Below are positions 18,525 to 27,561 of a stretch of 64,000 nt of DNA, one piece after another. Position 1 is the first letter of the stretch, and each line of letters starts with the position of its first letter. The notes under the pieces are model-generated. The model made no database searches. It had not been told where the DNA came from and worked only from the letters and a program-made list of their open reading frames with translations. The position numbers and the translations under genes were made by a program. The DNA comes from Serratia marcescens (GTDB lineage Bacteria; Pseudomonadota; Gammaproteobacteria; Enterobacterales; Enterobacteriaceae). Location of the stretch: assembly GCF_029846115.1 (NCBI RefSeq), contig NZ_JARVZZ010000001.1, positions 2,542,001 to 2,606,000 on the forward strand, read 5' to 3'.

Positions 18525-19763
18525 ATGAATAAAGCCATTATGGGGGCTGCGGCCTTGTCGGTAGGGGATATTCTCGGCAAGGTCATCGGCTTCATCATAT
18601 TGCCTTATTTGACAGCACACCTTGGCGCGTCGGGGTACGGCGCGCTGACTCTTTATTTGTCAGTTATTCAGATCTTGATCATTTTCATTTCGTTCAGTGG
18701 TCAAGGTCTGTTGCCGGTCAAATATATGCAGGAGGGGGAAGGGAACTCCCTGGTGTTCCGCAGAGATAATATCACCTTGGCTTTCGCGTCTAGCGTGCTA
18801 TTGGTGGCTATATTCTACATTGTTACATTGGTCACCAAGATCTCCGTTTCTTTCAGTGATGGCTTCCTAGTTATTTTAGCTGCTCTGGCACAGGCGCTAA
18901 ACTTTATCAATTTGTCGCATTTGCGCATTAGTCAAACCTATAAAGTTGCCGCTATCGGCCAATTTTTGCTTTCCGCGTTCAACGTTTTGTTCACGATCGC
19001 TCTTTTTGAAATGATTGCATCGACGCCAGGACAACGTTTGATTGCGATAGCTGCATCGTTTTTCAGCATTCAGTTGTCCTATGAATTCTTTGTTTACAGA
19101 AAAAAAGCGGTTGAACGCAGTGCGCTCCAACCGGTGCGCAAGCGTTATAAGGAAATCATTAGCTACGGGGTATCCTTATTGCCGCATCACGGCAGTTATT
19201 GGATCAAATCCTCGGTGGATCGGTTCTTCATAGCTCATTACATGAATACGGCGGTAGTTGGGGTTTATGGTTTGGCGTTTCAGCTAACTTCTATCGTTAT
19301 GCTATTTTTCGGTGTGATTAATCAGGCGTTTCAACCGTTCATTTATCGTAAGCTTAAAGCGAATGATTTTAAAGGGGTAGAGTTAATTCAATATGGCTAT
19401 ACAGGCTTAGTGATTATCGCTTGCGTAGCGTATTTTTTCATTTTGCCGTTTGTTTTTCCTTATCTGTTTAAAACTGAGTTTAACAGCGCGATTTATTACT
19501 TTAATATTCTTCTTCCGGGAACTGCATTTTTATCTATCTATTATATTTTTACTCATTCTTTATTCTATTACCGCAAAAATAAAGTCATTTCAATTATCAC
19601 TATGGGGTCGATGATTACGCATTTGATTGGGATCTTCATCATCACTGTGACAGAGGTAAGAGTAGAGTATTTTTGCTTGGTATACACGTTATCAAGTCTT
19701 TTCGCCTGTGTTGTCACTATTGTTTGTGGAAGGCGAGAGTTACGGAGGTCGCAGATAAAATGA
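18525..19763 (+). CDS. wzx: Polysaccharide flippase, Wzx family
   Basis: A 412-aa membrane protein with about 12 hydrophobic segments and the MATE/MOP flippase opening (VGDILGKVIGFIILPYLTAHLGASGYG), typical of Wzx. It is expected to flip undecaprenyl-PP-linked capsule repeats across the inner membrane. It is the only flippase in the locus and pairs with the Wzy candidate at 26328. The ATG directly follows the stop of the NeuB-fusion gene, and the end overlaps the acetyltransferase start by 4 bp, so translation is probably coupled. Confidence 0.87.
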   Translation: MNKAIMGAAALSVGDILGKVIGFIILPYLTAHLGASGYGALTLYLSVIQILIIFISFSGQGLLPVKYMQEGEGNSLVFRRDNITLAFASSVLLVAIFYIVTLVTKISVSFSDGFLVILAALAQALNFINLSHLRISQTYKVAAIGQFLLSAFNVLFTIALFEMIASTPGQRLIAIAASFFSIQLSYEFFVYRKKAVERSALQPVRKRYKEIISYGVSLLPHHGSYWIKSSVDRFFIAHYMNTAVVGVYGLAFQLTSIVMLFFGVINQAFQPFIYRKLKANDFKGVELIQYGYTGLVIIACVAYFFILPFVFPYLFKTEFNSAIYYFNILLPGTAFLSIYYIFTHSLFYYRKNKVISIITMGSMITHLIGIFIITVTEVRVEYFCLVYTLSSLFACVVTIVCGRRELRRSQIK

Positions 19764-20266
19764 TAGCAGTTCTGAAACGTTGGTTTAGGAATAGAAAAAA
19801 AACAATATATCGCCAAAAAGTTGTAAATATGGTGGAAAGCTGCGGTAAAAACCCGAAGGTTAATTATTTGACGATTGTCAATAATAAAACAAAGTTGGGT
19901 GATAATTTTAACTCTAATGGCCTTACTGTTATCGGTAAAGGGAATGTTACCATCGGAGATAATTTTCATTGTGGATTTGGATGCATTTTAATTACGGAAA
20001 ATCATAATCACCACGGCAATGCTATCCCATACGATAGTACTTATATTATCAAGGATGTTATTATCGGTGATAATGTTTGGCTCGGAGTCAATGTGATTAT
20101 ACTTCCCGGCGTTACAATTGGTGAAGGTGCAATCATACAGGCAGGTAGTGTCGTAACTAAGCACGTTCCTGCGTTTGCTATTGCAGGAGGACATCCGGCA
20201 AAAGTGTTTTCTCAACGAGATGTTGAACATTATATAAAATTGCGTGATGAAAAAAAATTCCACTAA
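19760..20266 (+). CDS. Left-handed beta-helix acyltransferase (sugar O-acetyltransferase type)
   Basis: A 168-aa hexapeptide-repeat protein. Repeats of the form (I/V)Gxxx run from about residue 60 (KLGDNFNSNG, VIGKGNVTIGDNF, VIIGDNVWLGVNVIILPGVTIGEGAII). The catalytic-type histidine region is ENHNHH and the end is the common GGHPAKVF. It probably acetylates a capsule sugar or the nonulosonate precursor. The ATG at 19760 overlaps the wzx stop (ATGA) and has GGAGG about 11 bases upstream. From here rightwards the DNA becomes clearly AT-rich. Confidence 0.85.
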   Translation: MIAVLKRWFRNRKKTIYRQKVVNMVESCGKNPKVNYLTIVNNKTKLGDNFNSNGLTVIGKGNVTIGDNFHCGFGCILITENHNHHGNAIPYDSTYIIKDVIIGDNVWLGVNVIILPGVTIGEGAIIQAGSVVTKHVPAFAIAGGHPAKVFSQRDVEHYIKLRDEKKFH

Positions 20267-20318
20267 AATATCTTAAGGCTTCAAATAACAATTGAATGAG
20301 TGCTATGGTGAAATAATT

Positions 20319-21335
20319 ATGAATACTTATATTGCGTATATCGAATCGCCATTGCAGGCGTTTAATTTAATAGAGTTTTTGGATGCGAAAAATATAAGTC
20401 TTGAGATCTTGGTTATCAATAAAAAAACTAAAAATTCTGCACTTAATTATAATCAGATCATGAACATAGTGGATATGATTAAGTACCAAAAATTGGTTAC
20501 TATTGATGTGGAAGGAACTCTAAAGAACACATTAAAGATCAAAAGCGCTCTTAAAGGAATTGGTGAAAAATCAATAAATAAAAACAGAGTTACTCTGATT
20601 GCGGGGGAATACCGTGCGCGTGTTTTCTGGATGCTAGCCGGAAAATTTAAAAAAAGAAACATTGTTCTTCTTGATGATGGGACCGCGACGCTAAGAATAA
20701 ATCGAGAGGAGGGAATTAGTCCGCGAAAAATCATCAAGTCTATCTTCTTGAAATCCATTGGTATGGTTAATAATGAGTTCGAAAAAATCACATTTTTTTC
20801 TGTATATAACATTGAAGAAAAAGTTAAGAAGAGCGATGTTGTCATAAGACACTGTTACGAAAATTATAAAAGAAAGCTAGAAAGGTTACCCAGTAACGAT
20901 AATAAAGTGTTTATTATTGGGTCACCGCTTTATGAGGCGGGAGTAACATCGGTTGATGATATTCAATTAACATTAAATATGATAAAAGATTTATTGAAGT
21001 CAAAGCCTGAATCTGTTTTTTTTTATGTCCCACATCGCAGAGAAAGAGCTGAAAAAATAAAAAGGATATCGGAAATTGTAAACGTGAAAAGATTTGATTT
21101 TCCTTTCGAAGTGTATCCTTTGATGGAAAAAGAAAATGTGTCTTCTATTGCTGGTTTTTACTCTTCTTTATACGATAACTTGATCATGATCTACGGGGAT
21201 AAGATAAAAATAACGTCTTATGTTATCAATGAGGCTAATTTATCCCCAGAGTGGAAGTCTTTTGTGGGCTGTATATACGACAATTATTCTCGATATAACA
21301 ATGCCAATATTGAACTGATTAATAAAGTGCTTTGA
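20319..21335 (+). CDS. Putative sialyltransferase-like glycosyltransferase
   Basis: A 338-aa protein of no family I can name with certainty. Visible features suggest a GT-B enzyme related to bacterial sialyl- and polysialyltransferases (GT38/GT52/GT80 type). It opens with AYIESPLQAFNLIEFL, has a (D/E)(D/E)G-type motif as LLDDG at 117-121, YVPHRRE at 236-242 near where such enzymes have an HP motif, and AGFYSSLYDN at 278-287. Company with CMP-nonulosonate genes supports a role in transferring that sugar into the capsule. The start at 20319 has GGTGA upstream. It is very AT-rich, indicating acquisition. Confidence 0.55.
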   Translation: MNTYIAYIESPLQAFNLIEFLDAKNISLEILVINKKTKNSALNYNQIMNIVDMIKYQKLVTIDVEGTLKNTLKIKSALKGIGEKSINKNRVTLIAGEYRARVFWMLAGKFKKRNIVLLDDGTATLRINREEGISPRKIIKSIFLKSIGMVNNEFEKITFFSVYNIEEKVKKSDVVIRHCYENYKRKLERLPSNDNKVFIIGSPLYEAGVTSVDDIQLTLNMIKDLLKSKPESVFFYVPHRRERAEKIKRISEIVNVKRFDFPFEVYPLMEKENVSSIAGFYSSLYDNLIMIYGDKIKITSYVINEANLSPEWKSFVGCIYDNYSRYNNANIELINKVL

Positions 21336-21366
21336 TTAAACACTTCCACGCTTAAATAGGTAGGCT

Positions 21367-22503
21367 ATGAAAATTGTCATGATCAATACACTTTATGCTC
21401 CTTATAAAATTGGTGGTGCTGAAGTTTCTGTTCAACTGCTTGCAGAGGAGTTAATCAGTAATGGTCACGATGTGACTGTCTTTTGTTTGCACGACCGCAG
21501 TGATATGTTGGAAGATACTCTAAATGGTGTTCGTATTTTTTATTTTCCCCTAAAAAATATTTACTGGCCATTTTCCAATGGTAGGAAAGGGCGATTAAAA
21601 AAACTCGCATGGCATCTCATTGACATGTACAACCCTTGGATGATGTCACTTGTTGGTAAAGAATTGGCTAGGATAAAACCTGATGTTGTACATACAAACA
21701 ACTTAAGTGGTTTTTCAGTTTCTGTTTGGAAAGCAGCTAAAAAAGAAAAAATAAAAATAGTCCACACTACGCGAGATTACTATCTTTTTCATCCGAATAG
21801 TACATTGTTTAAGTCGGGTAATAATATTGATGTTAATAGTATTAGAGTAAAGCTGCTTTCTGCTGTGAAAAAAATATGCAGTAGAAATGTGGATTGTTTT
21901 GTGGGTATCAGTGAGTATATTTCTAAACTTCATAGGTCAAATAAATTTGGCATTAACTCTACTCATGCATATATCTATAATCCTATTTCGTATATTGATT
22001 TTAAAAACAATGAAAAGAATCATGAAAATGTACGGGTGGGTTTCATTGGACGATTGACTAGAGACAAAGGGTTTGATAATTATTGTTCGTTAGCTGAAAA
22101 ATATAGGAATACAACGGGTATTGATTTCTATGCTGCAGGGCGCTTCGGTAATGATACTGAAGGTAATGAATTGGCAATATTAGCATCTGCCAGTAATATA
22201 AAAACGATGGGTTTTATTAAGGTAGAGGATTTTATGGCGTCGGTTGATGTTGTGGTTCTACCTAATAAATGGAACGAACCTTTTGGACGAGCAGTTGCTG
22301 AGTCTGCTAATGCAGGAAAAATTGTTTATACTAATTTTACTGGAGGAGTTGCTGAAATAGCAAATCTTTATCAGAATATATTCCCTATCCAAGACTTTAA
22401 TATTAATTACCTTATGACACATCCTAAATTTGATATAAATCCAGTTCTGGATTTTGATATAAAATATATTGCAGGGAAATATATCGAGCTATATTCATTT
22501 TAA
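21367..22503 (+). CDS. Glycosyltransferase family 4
   Basis: A 378-aa GT-B glycosyltransferase, cytosolic or at the inner face of the membrane, presumed to add a sugar to the lipid-linked capsule repeat. The N-terminal acceptor domain begins MKIVMINTLYAPYKIGGAEV, typical of GT4. In the C-terminal donor domain GFIGRLTRDKGFD is followed by the retaining-type EX7E element in NKWNEPFGRAVAES. Donor and acceptor are unknown. It is AT-rich like its neighbours and lies 31 bp after the preceding gene. Confidence 0.86.
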   Translation: MKIVMINTLYAPYKIGGAEVSVQLLAEELISNGHDVTVFCLHDRSDMLEDTLNGVRIFYFPLKNIYWPFSNGRKGRLKKLAWHLIDMYNPWMMSLVGKELARIKPDVVHTNNLSGFSVSVWKAAKKEKIKIVHTTRDYYLFHPNSTLFKSGNNIDVNSIRVKLLSAVKKICSRNVDCFVGISEYISKLHRSNKFGINSTHAYIYNPISYIDFKNNEKNHENVRVGFIGRLTRDKGFDNYCSLAEKYRNTTGIDFYAAGRFGNDTEGNELAILASASNIKTMGFIKVEDFMASVDVVVLPNKWNEPFGRAVAESANAGKIVYTNFTGGVAEIANLYQNIFPIQDFNINYLMTHPKFDINPVLDFDIKYIAGKYIELYSF

Positions 22504-22552
22504 CCTTTATATTAAAACATTCCTTTATAATGATTAATAATTGGTGCCTTTA

Positions 22553-23605
22553 ATGCTTTATATTAATGCAAGATTTCTTACGCAAGATATGACGGGTGTG
22601 CAGCGTTTCGCTGAACAGATATCTCTAAGCTTAAATACAATCAGAGGCGATGTGGTTTTCCTCGTTCCTGATGAGAAATTTAAGATTGAGGTTGATCATT
22701 CTTTTGAAATTAAGGTAATTGGAAAAAAACATGGTCATTTATGGGAACAAATTGATCTCCCAAAATATCTCAAAAGTATTGGCTCTCCACCGTTACTAAA
22801 CCTGTGCAGTACTGCTCCCCTATTTTATAGAAATCAAATCGTCACACACCACGATATTACCTACAAGAGATACCCTGAGAGCTTTTCTAGACAGTTTCGT
22901 TATATTTACAACTCAATTATTCCTATTATGCTCAAAAATAGCAGGAAGATTATTACGGTCAGTGAGTTTTCTAAGAGGGAGATAGCCAAAGCTTTCAATG
23001 TGGAAAAGGAAAAAATATCAGTGGTTTATAATGCGTCATCTGACAAATTTAAGGCGACTGATTCGGATAGACAAGAAAAATACCTTCTTGCTGTATCCTC
23101 CCCTAATTACCATAAAAATTTTCATGGCATGTTAAAAGCCTTTGCCATGTTAGACGATAAAATTGATATTAAATTAAAGATTATTGGTCGTTCTGCTGAT
23201 AACTTCAATAAGCAGATGTATGCGAGCGCTGAGAATACTAATTCAAATATAGAGTTTTTGGGACGTGTCGATGATCTGGAACTCGTTAAATTATATCAGA
23301 ATGCTACAGCATTTGTGTTCCCGTCTTTCTATGAAGGGTTCGGGATCCCTCCTCTCGAGGCTCAATCTTGCGGGTGTCCAGTTATAGCTTCTTCCTCCGC
23401 GTCGATTCCTGAGGTTCTGGGGACGAGTGCCTTGTATTTTGATCCTTACAAAATTGATGAAATCGCTAATGCAATGGAAACGATCGTTTGCAATGATTCT
23501 GTCCGCGAGGAGCTCAGAAGGCTGGGTTTTGAAAACACACGTCGCTTCTCATGGGGGAAATCGGCACAAGCAGTTGATAAGATAATATCACAATATTTAG
23601 AATAA
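22553..23605 (+). CDS. Glycosyltransferase family 4
   Basis: A 350-aa GT4 enzyme beginning MLYINARFLTQDMTGVQRFA, the opening of the mannosyl/fucosyl-type GT4 branch found in many capsule loci. The EX7E element is in FYEGFGIPPLEAQSCG and the acceptor-side motif is VTHHDITYKRYP. manC/manB in the same locus make GDP-mannose a possible donor (inference). The start at 22553 has GGTG about 9 bases upstream; 22541 in frame is less likely. The next GT gene starts 18 bp after its stop. Confidence 0.86.
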   Translation: MLYINARFLTQDMTGVQRFAEQISLSLNTIRGDVVFLVPDEKFKIEVDHSFEIKVIGKKHGHLWEQIDLPKYLKSIGSPPLLNLCSTAPLFYRNQIVTHHDITYKRYPESFSRQFRYIYNSIIPIMLKNSRKIITVSEFSKREIAKAFNVEKEKISVVYNASSDKFKATDSDRQEKYLLAVSSPNYHKNFHGMLKAFAMLDDKIDIKLKIIGRSADNFNKQMYASAENTNSNIEFLGRVDDLELVKLYQNATAFVFPSFYEGFGIPPLEAQSCGCPVIASSSASIPEVLGTSALYFDPYKIDEIANAMETIVCNDSVREELRRLGFENTRRFSWGKSAQAVDKIISQYLE

Positions 23606-23623
23606 ATATTATTGGGAGATTTG

Positions 23624-24718
23624 ATGAGAGTTCTTCATGCAGCAGAAACAATCAAGGGGGGAGTGGCTACGGTCCTTCGTCAGTTGGCAAAAAGTCAGAT
23701 TGCTGATAAAGGGCAGGAAAATATTTGTTGTTTAGTTCCTGCCGACCAAGCTTCAGAATTATATGGTGTTGACTCGAGGTCGATAAAACCTTTCTCTCGA
23801 TTAGGGCGTGGGATTCGCGGTTTTCTACAGTTTTTCTTCATATTTACGAGGGTTGTATTAAAACATCGGCCAGAGGTGGTTCATTTACATAGTAGTTTTG
23901 CTGGTGCTTTAGGACGATTGTCGTTAATTTTTCTCTGGCCAATCTATCGCCCAAAAGTAATATATTGTCCGCATGCTTTTGCATTTATGATGACAGTATC
24001 TCGATTTAAATCACGTATATATACCGTCATCGAAAAACTATTGCTTCCTATAACTGATGTGGTCATTTGTGTAAGTCATTGTGAAAAAAAAATGGCTGTT
24101 GATGCGGGGCTTAATGAGAATAAACTGGTCGTCGTTCATAATGGTGTTCCGAGTAATGAAAATTACGCTAAAAAAGTCAATTCCTTTGAGGGGCATGAGC
24201 TTATTCAACTTCTTTTTGTTGGTCGTTTCGACTACCAAAAAGGTTTTGATATTTTATCCAAAGCTATGCGCCAATTAGAAGGAAAAGCATTCCATTTGAC
24301 AGTTGTCGGTGATTTTGTGCTTGAAAATGAAAATGATAAGATTCAAGATCTTCCGCAGACCACATATGCCGGCTGGTTGTCCGCTGAACAATTGGCACCA
24401 CATTTCTGTCGCTCTGATGTATTGCTAATACCAAGTCGATGGGAAGGTTTTGCAATGGTTCCATTGGAAGCAATGAGCTATGGATTACCTATTTTAGCGA
24501 GTAACTGTAGTTCTTTTCCCGAGGTCGTTGACGACCACATAAATGGCCGGTTATTTTCTCCTGAGCAAACGGAGGAGCTATGTCATATACTCGAAAATAC
24601 ATCAAGAGAGGAATGGCAGAGAATGGGGAACGCTGCAAGAGATACGTTCAGTAAGAAATTTACGGCGGACAAGATGATTGCAGCAACCCAAAAAGTGTAC
24701 CTTGATCTTGGTGCATGA
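23624..24718 (+). CDS. Glycosyltransferase family 4
   Basis: A 364-aa GT4 enzyme. Its N-terminus is MRVLHAAETIKGGVATVLRQL. The donor domain has LLFVGRFDYQKGFDIL and the EX7E element in SRWEGFAMVPLEAMSYG. It is the third GT4 in a row and presumably forms one linkage of the capsule repeat; sugar specificity is not readable. The start at 23624 follows GGGAG with proper spacing. A gap of 133 bp to the next gene may contain the end of one transcript or a local promoter. Confidence 0.86.
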   Translation: MRVLHAAETIKGGVATVLRQLAKSQIADKGQENICCLVPADQASELYGVDSRSIKPFSRLGRGIRGFLQFFFIFTRVVLKHRPEVVHLHSSFAGALGRLSLIFLWPIYRPKVIYCPHAFAFMMTVSRFKSRIYTVIEKLLLPITDVVICVSHCEKKMAVDAGLNENKLVVVHNGVPSNENYAKKVNSFEGHELIQLLFVGRFDYQKGFDILSKAMRQLEGKAFHLTVVGDFVLENENDKIQDLPQTTYAGWLSAEQLAPHFCRSDVLLIPSRWEGFAMVPLEAMSYGLPILASNCSSFPEVVDDHINGRLFSPEQTEELCHILENTSREEWQRMGNAARDTFSKKFTADKMIAATQKVYLDLGA

Positions 24719-24851
24719 TATTCAAAGTGCAACGAAGATATCTTTCCTGTAATAGAAGGATTGAACGCGACTCCCCTGATATATGATGTATTCTTCTGTT
24801 TTATAAAAAATATATTTTTAATCTGACAGGTACTGGGGCAGGAGTTATACT

Positions 24852-26270
24852 ATGTTGGTTAATAGGCAAACAGCTATGAATGGTTTTCGTCGTGGTGCTC
24901 TACAATCTAATGCGTCTCTAACTTCAATGATACAGCGGTTTTCAGATATTATCATTATAAGCTTCTGTCTCTATTTGGCATGTAAACTGTCAGGCAATGT
25001 ATTTGCCATGCAGCATTGGGTTGTAGTATTGATATCAATCGTCATATTTCAAATGGCAGGTGGTATAACCGAGTTTTACCGCTCGTGGCGTGGGGTCCGT
25101 GCTACCTTAGAGATTCAACTTATCATAAAAAACTGGTCTTTAAGTGTTTTATTGACTGTTGGTATTATATCTTTTATCGATGGTTTTTATAGCGACTTAA
25201 CACTATATGCTGAATGGTACCTCTTAGCATGTTGTGGCTTGATTGTTTCTCGCTCGATTATTCGCTTGTTGCTTGGTTATATGCGAAATATGGGGTTTAA
25301 CACCCGTAATGTTGCGATCATGGGATCGCTCCCTGTAGGCATCAAGCTAGCTGAAACTTTAAATGATGCTCATTGGATGGGCTTCAAAGTCCTTGGGATA
25401 TATGATGACGCATATAATTCTATCGACACGAAAGTTGAAAAATGTGGTGATTTAGAGCAACTTATCAGGGACGCAAAGGATGGACGGATTGATAGAATTT
25501 ATATTGCGATGCCAATGGAGCAAGAACGTTTAATCAAAGATACTGTGGCTGAATTATCTGATACAACTTGCTCGGTTATGCTTATACCTGATGTTTTTAC
25601 TTTTAATATTTTACAGTCGCGTAGCGAAGAAATAAACGGGGTTTCTGTAGTTTCCCTTTTTGATACGCCAATCAGCGGTGTTAATAAAATAATAAAACGT
25701 GTTGAGGATATTTTACTTTCGCTTGCAATATTAATCTTTATTTCTCCCGTTCTTTTATTGATTGCGATGTTTGTTAAGTTCACTTCTCCAGGCCCGATTA
25801 TCTTTAAACAGAGACGTTATGGCATGGATGGGAAATCTATAATGGTTTGGAAGTTTAGATCCATGAGTGTTATGGAAAATGGAGATAAAGTTGTCCAGGC
25901 AAAAAAAGGCGATGCTAGGGTTACTGCTGTTGGTGGCTTCTTGCGCAGGACATCGCTTGATGAACTTCCACAATTTATAAATGTGTTGATGGGGGACATG
26001 TCTATTGTTGGACCTCGGCCACATGCAGTAGCACATAATGAACAATACAGAAAGTTAATTAAAGGTTATATGCTACGTCATAAAGTTAAACCAGGAATCA
26101 CTGGCTGGGCCCAGATAAATGGATGGAGAGGTGAAACGGACACTCTAGACAAAATGCAGAGCCGAGTTGAATATGATCTCGATTACATTAGAAATTGGAG
26201 CGTATGGTTCGATATTCGAATTATTTTTCTTACAGTCTTTAAAGGGTTTATAAATAAATCAGCTTATTGA
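24852..26270 (+). CDS. wcaJ: Undecaprenyl-phosphate glucose phosphotransferase, WcaJ type
   Basis: Initiating enzyme: moves glucose-1-phosphate from UDP-glucose to undecaprenyl phosphate at the inner membrane. The product is 472 aa, close to E. coli WcaJ. Four N-terminal hydrophobic segments and a CoA-binding-like central domain (about 145-255) precede a membrane hairpin (about 280-305). The catalytic PHPT domain has KFRSM, RRTSLDELPQFINVL and VGPRPHAVAHNEQYR, the last strongly WcaJ-like instead of WbaP-like. The capsule repeat therefore probably starts with glucose, which ties in with the galU copy. Confidence 0.9.
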   Translation: MLVNRQTAMNGFRRGALQSNASLTSMIQRFSDIIIISFCLYLACKLSGNVFAMQHWVVVLISIVIFQMAGGITEFYRSWRGVRATLEIQLIIKNWSLSVLLTVGIISFIDGFYSDLTLYAEWYLLACCGLIVSRSIIRLLLGYMRNMGFNTRNVAIMGSLPVGIKLAETLNDAHWMGFKVLGIYDDAYNSIDTKVEKCGDLEQLIRDAKDGRIDRIYIAMPMEQERLIKDTVAELSDTTCSVMLIPDVFTFNILQSRSEEINGVSVVSLFDTPISGVNKIIKRVEDILLSLAILIFISPVLLLIAMFVKFTSPGPIIFKQRRYGMDGKSIMVWKFRSMSVMENGDKVVQAKKGDARVTAVGGFLRRTSLDELPQFINVLMGDMSIVGPRPHAVAHNEQYRKLIKGYMLRHKVKPGITGWAQINGWRGETDTLDKMQSRVEYDLDYIRNWSVWFDIRIIFLTVFKGFINKSAY

Positions 26271-26327
26271 TTGTCATTTGTGGTTAGTATATTATAAGAA
26301 AATTTTCTTTATGAGAGCAAAAAATCA

Positions 26328-27494
26328 ATGAGTATTACAACACACACTATCGTTGATAGTAGCGAAAAGGAAAGGCTCTTCCTAAATATTCTAAGGTGGG
26401 GGATTGCTTTCTTTTTCATCGCTACACCTTTCAATCCTTACGTCGGTGATGTGACTTTATATCTTTGGATTCCTTTGGTTTTCATGGATTATGAATTTAT
26501 AAGAAAATTGTCTACAGTATCGTTAAAGATTTTACTGTGTTTTTGTGTGTGGACTGTCTTGTGCCTGGCATTTTGGCGGTATGATTTAGTCATCAAGACA
26601 TTTGCCCTTGTATTAGGTGTTGCATATATTCACAAAATAGGAAGGCCAGTTTTTAGTAAAATATATGTCTGCATGCTTATTTCCGTTCTTTGGTGTATTT
26701 TACAGTTTTCATTGTATGAATTCGCTGGTACAAACTATTCTGCTGCAATAGGGCCAAAGGCAATATCGATTGCTATATGGGGCGACTATGCAACTAAAAC
26801 TTTTACTAACCAATATGAAGTTTTTCTGCTGCCAAGAATGTCGGGGTTATCACGAGAGGCTGGATTTTTTGTTTCCCTATTAATCATCTCGTTTATGATA
26901 AGACTAAGAGATTTTAAATTGAGAGCTTGGGAGATTGTATTATTCGCATTAGGCTATATTTTCAGCTTGTCTAAGGCCTCAGTTATACTGTTCCTTATAG
27001 CAGCTGTTTACCCTTTTCGGCGCATATTGGCTAAAGTTCCTGTTGTGCTCACTTTTTCACTCTTCATTGTCGTTTTCGTTTCGATCGCCAACTATCTCAA
27101 TGTCGGTGTTCCTGCCTTTTTCTACGAAAATCAATCTATAGCACATCGATTTTCTGCATCATATTTAGTCTTGAATATGAATGTACCGAGTTTCTTAATT
27201 GGTTGTGGAAAAGAGTACGAGTGTTTTACCAACTATCAGCCTATTGTGGATTATTTAGGGGGATTTGGTTTCAAGCCAAATGTTGGACTTCTAGGTGTTG
27301 CCATGGAAATGGGCGTTATTGGTCTCATCGCAATAATATTTTTTTGTATGTATTTGAAGTTAGATAGTTATGATGTCGTTATTTTGGTGCTTTTTACTGC
27401 CACTGTAACATTCTTTACTGTTGATAGTTTTATAATACTGACCTATTACTATATATATTCAAATCACACTAAAAATAAGAGTGATCTCATTTAA
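26328..27494 (+). CDS. wzy: Probable capsule repeat-unit polymerase Wzy
   Basis: A 388-aa very hydrophobic protein with about ten membrane segments and a large loop around residues 130-190, the layout of Wzy polymerases. These join flipped repeats at the periplasmic face. Sequence conservation in Wzy is too low for a motif-based call. The argument is topology, position in a locus with Wzx and Wza/Wzc, and lack of any other candidate. An SREAGFF segment recalls O-antigen ligase/polymerase loops. GAGAG precedes the start. It is strongly AT-rich. Confidence 0.72.
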   Translation: MSITTHTIVDSSEKERLFLNILRWGIAFFFIATPFNPYVGDVTLYLWIPLVFMDYEFIRKLSTVSLKILLCFCVWTVLCLAFWRYDLVIKTFALVLGVAYIHKIGRPVFSKIYVCMLISVLWCILQFSLYEFAGTNYSAAIGPKAISIAIWGDYATKTFTNQYEVFLLPRMSGLSREAGFFVSLLIISFMIRLRDFKLRAWEIVLFALGYIFSLSKASVILFLIAAVYPFRRILAKVPVVLTFSLFIVVFVSIANYLNVGVPAFFYENQSIAHRFSASYLVLNMNVPSFLIGCGKEYECFTNYQPIVDYLGGFGFKPNVGLLGVAMEMGVIGLIAIIFFCMYLKLDSYDVVILVLFTATVTFFTVDSFIILTYYYIYSNHTKNKSDLI

Positions 27495-27561
27495 ATCTGC
27501 TTGTTAATATGGTGGTATCTCTCTGGGAACAAGGCCAATAAATTTATTCTGGAGTCAGAAA

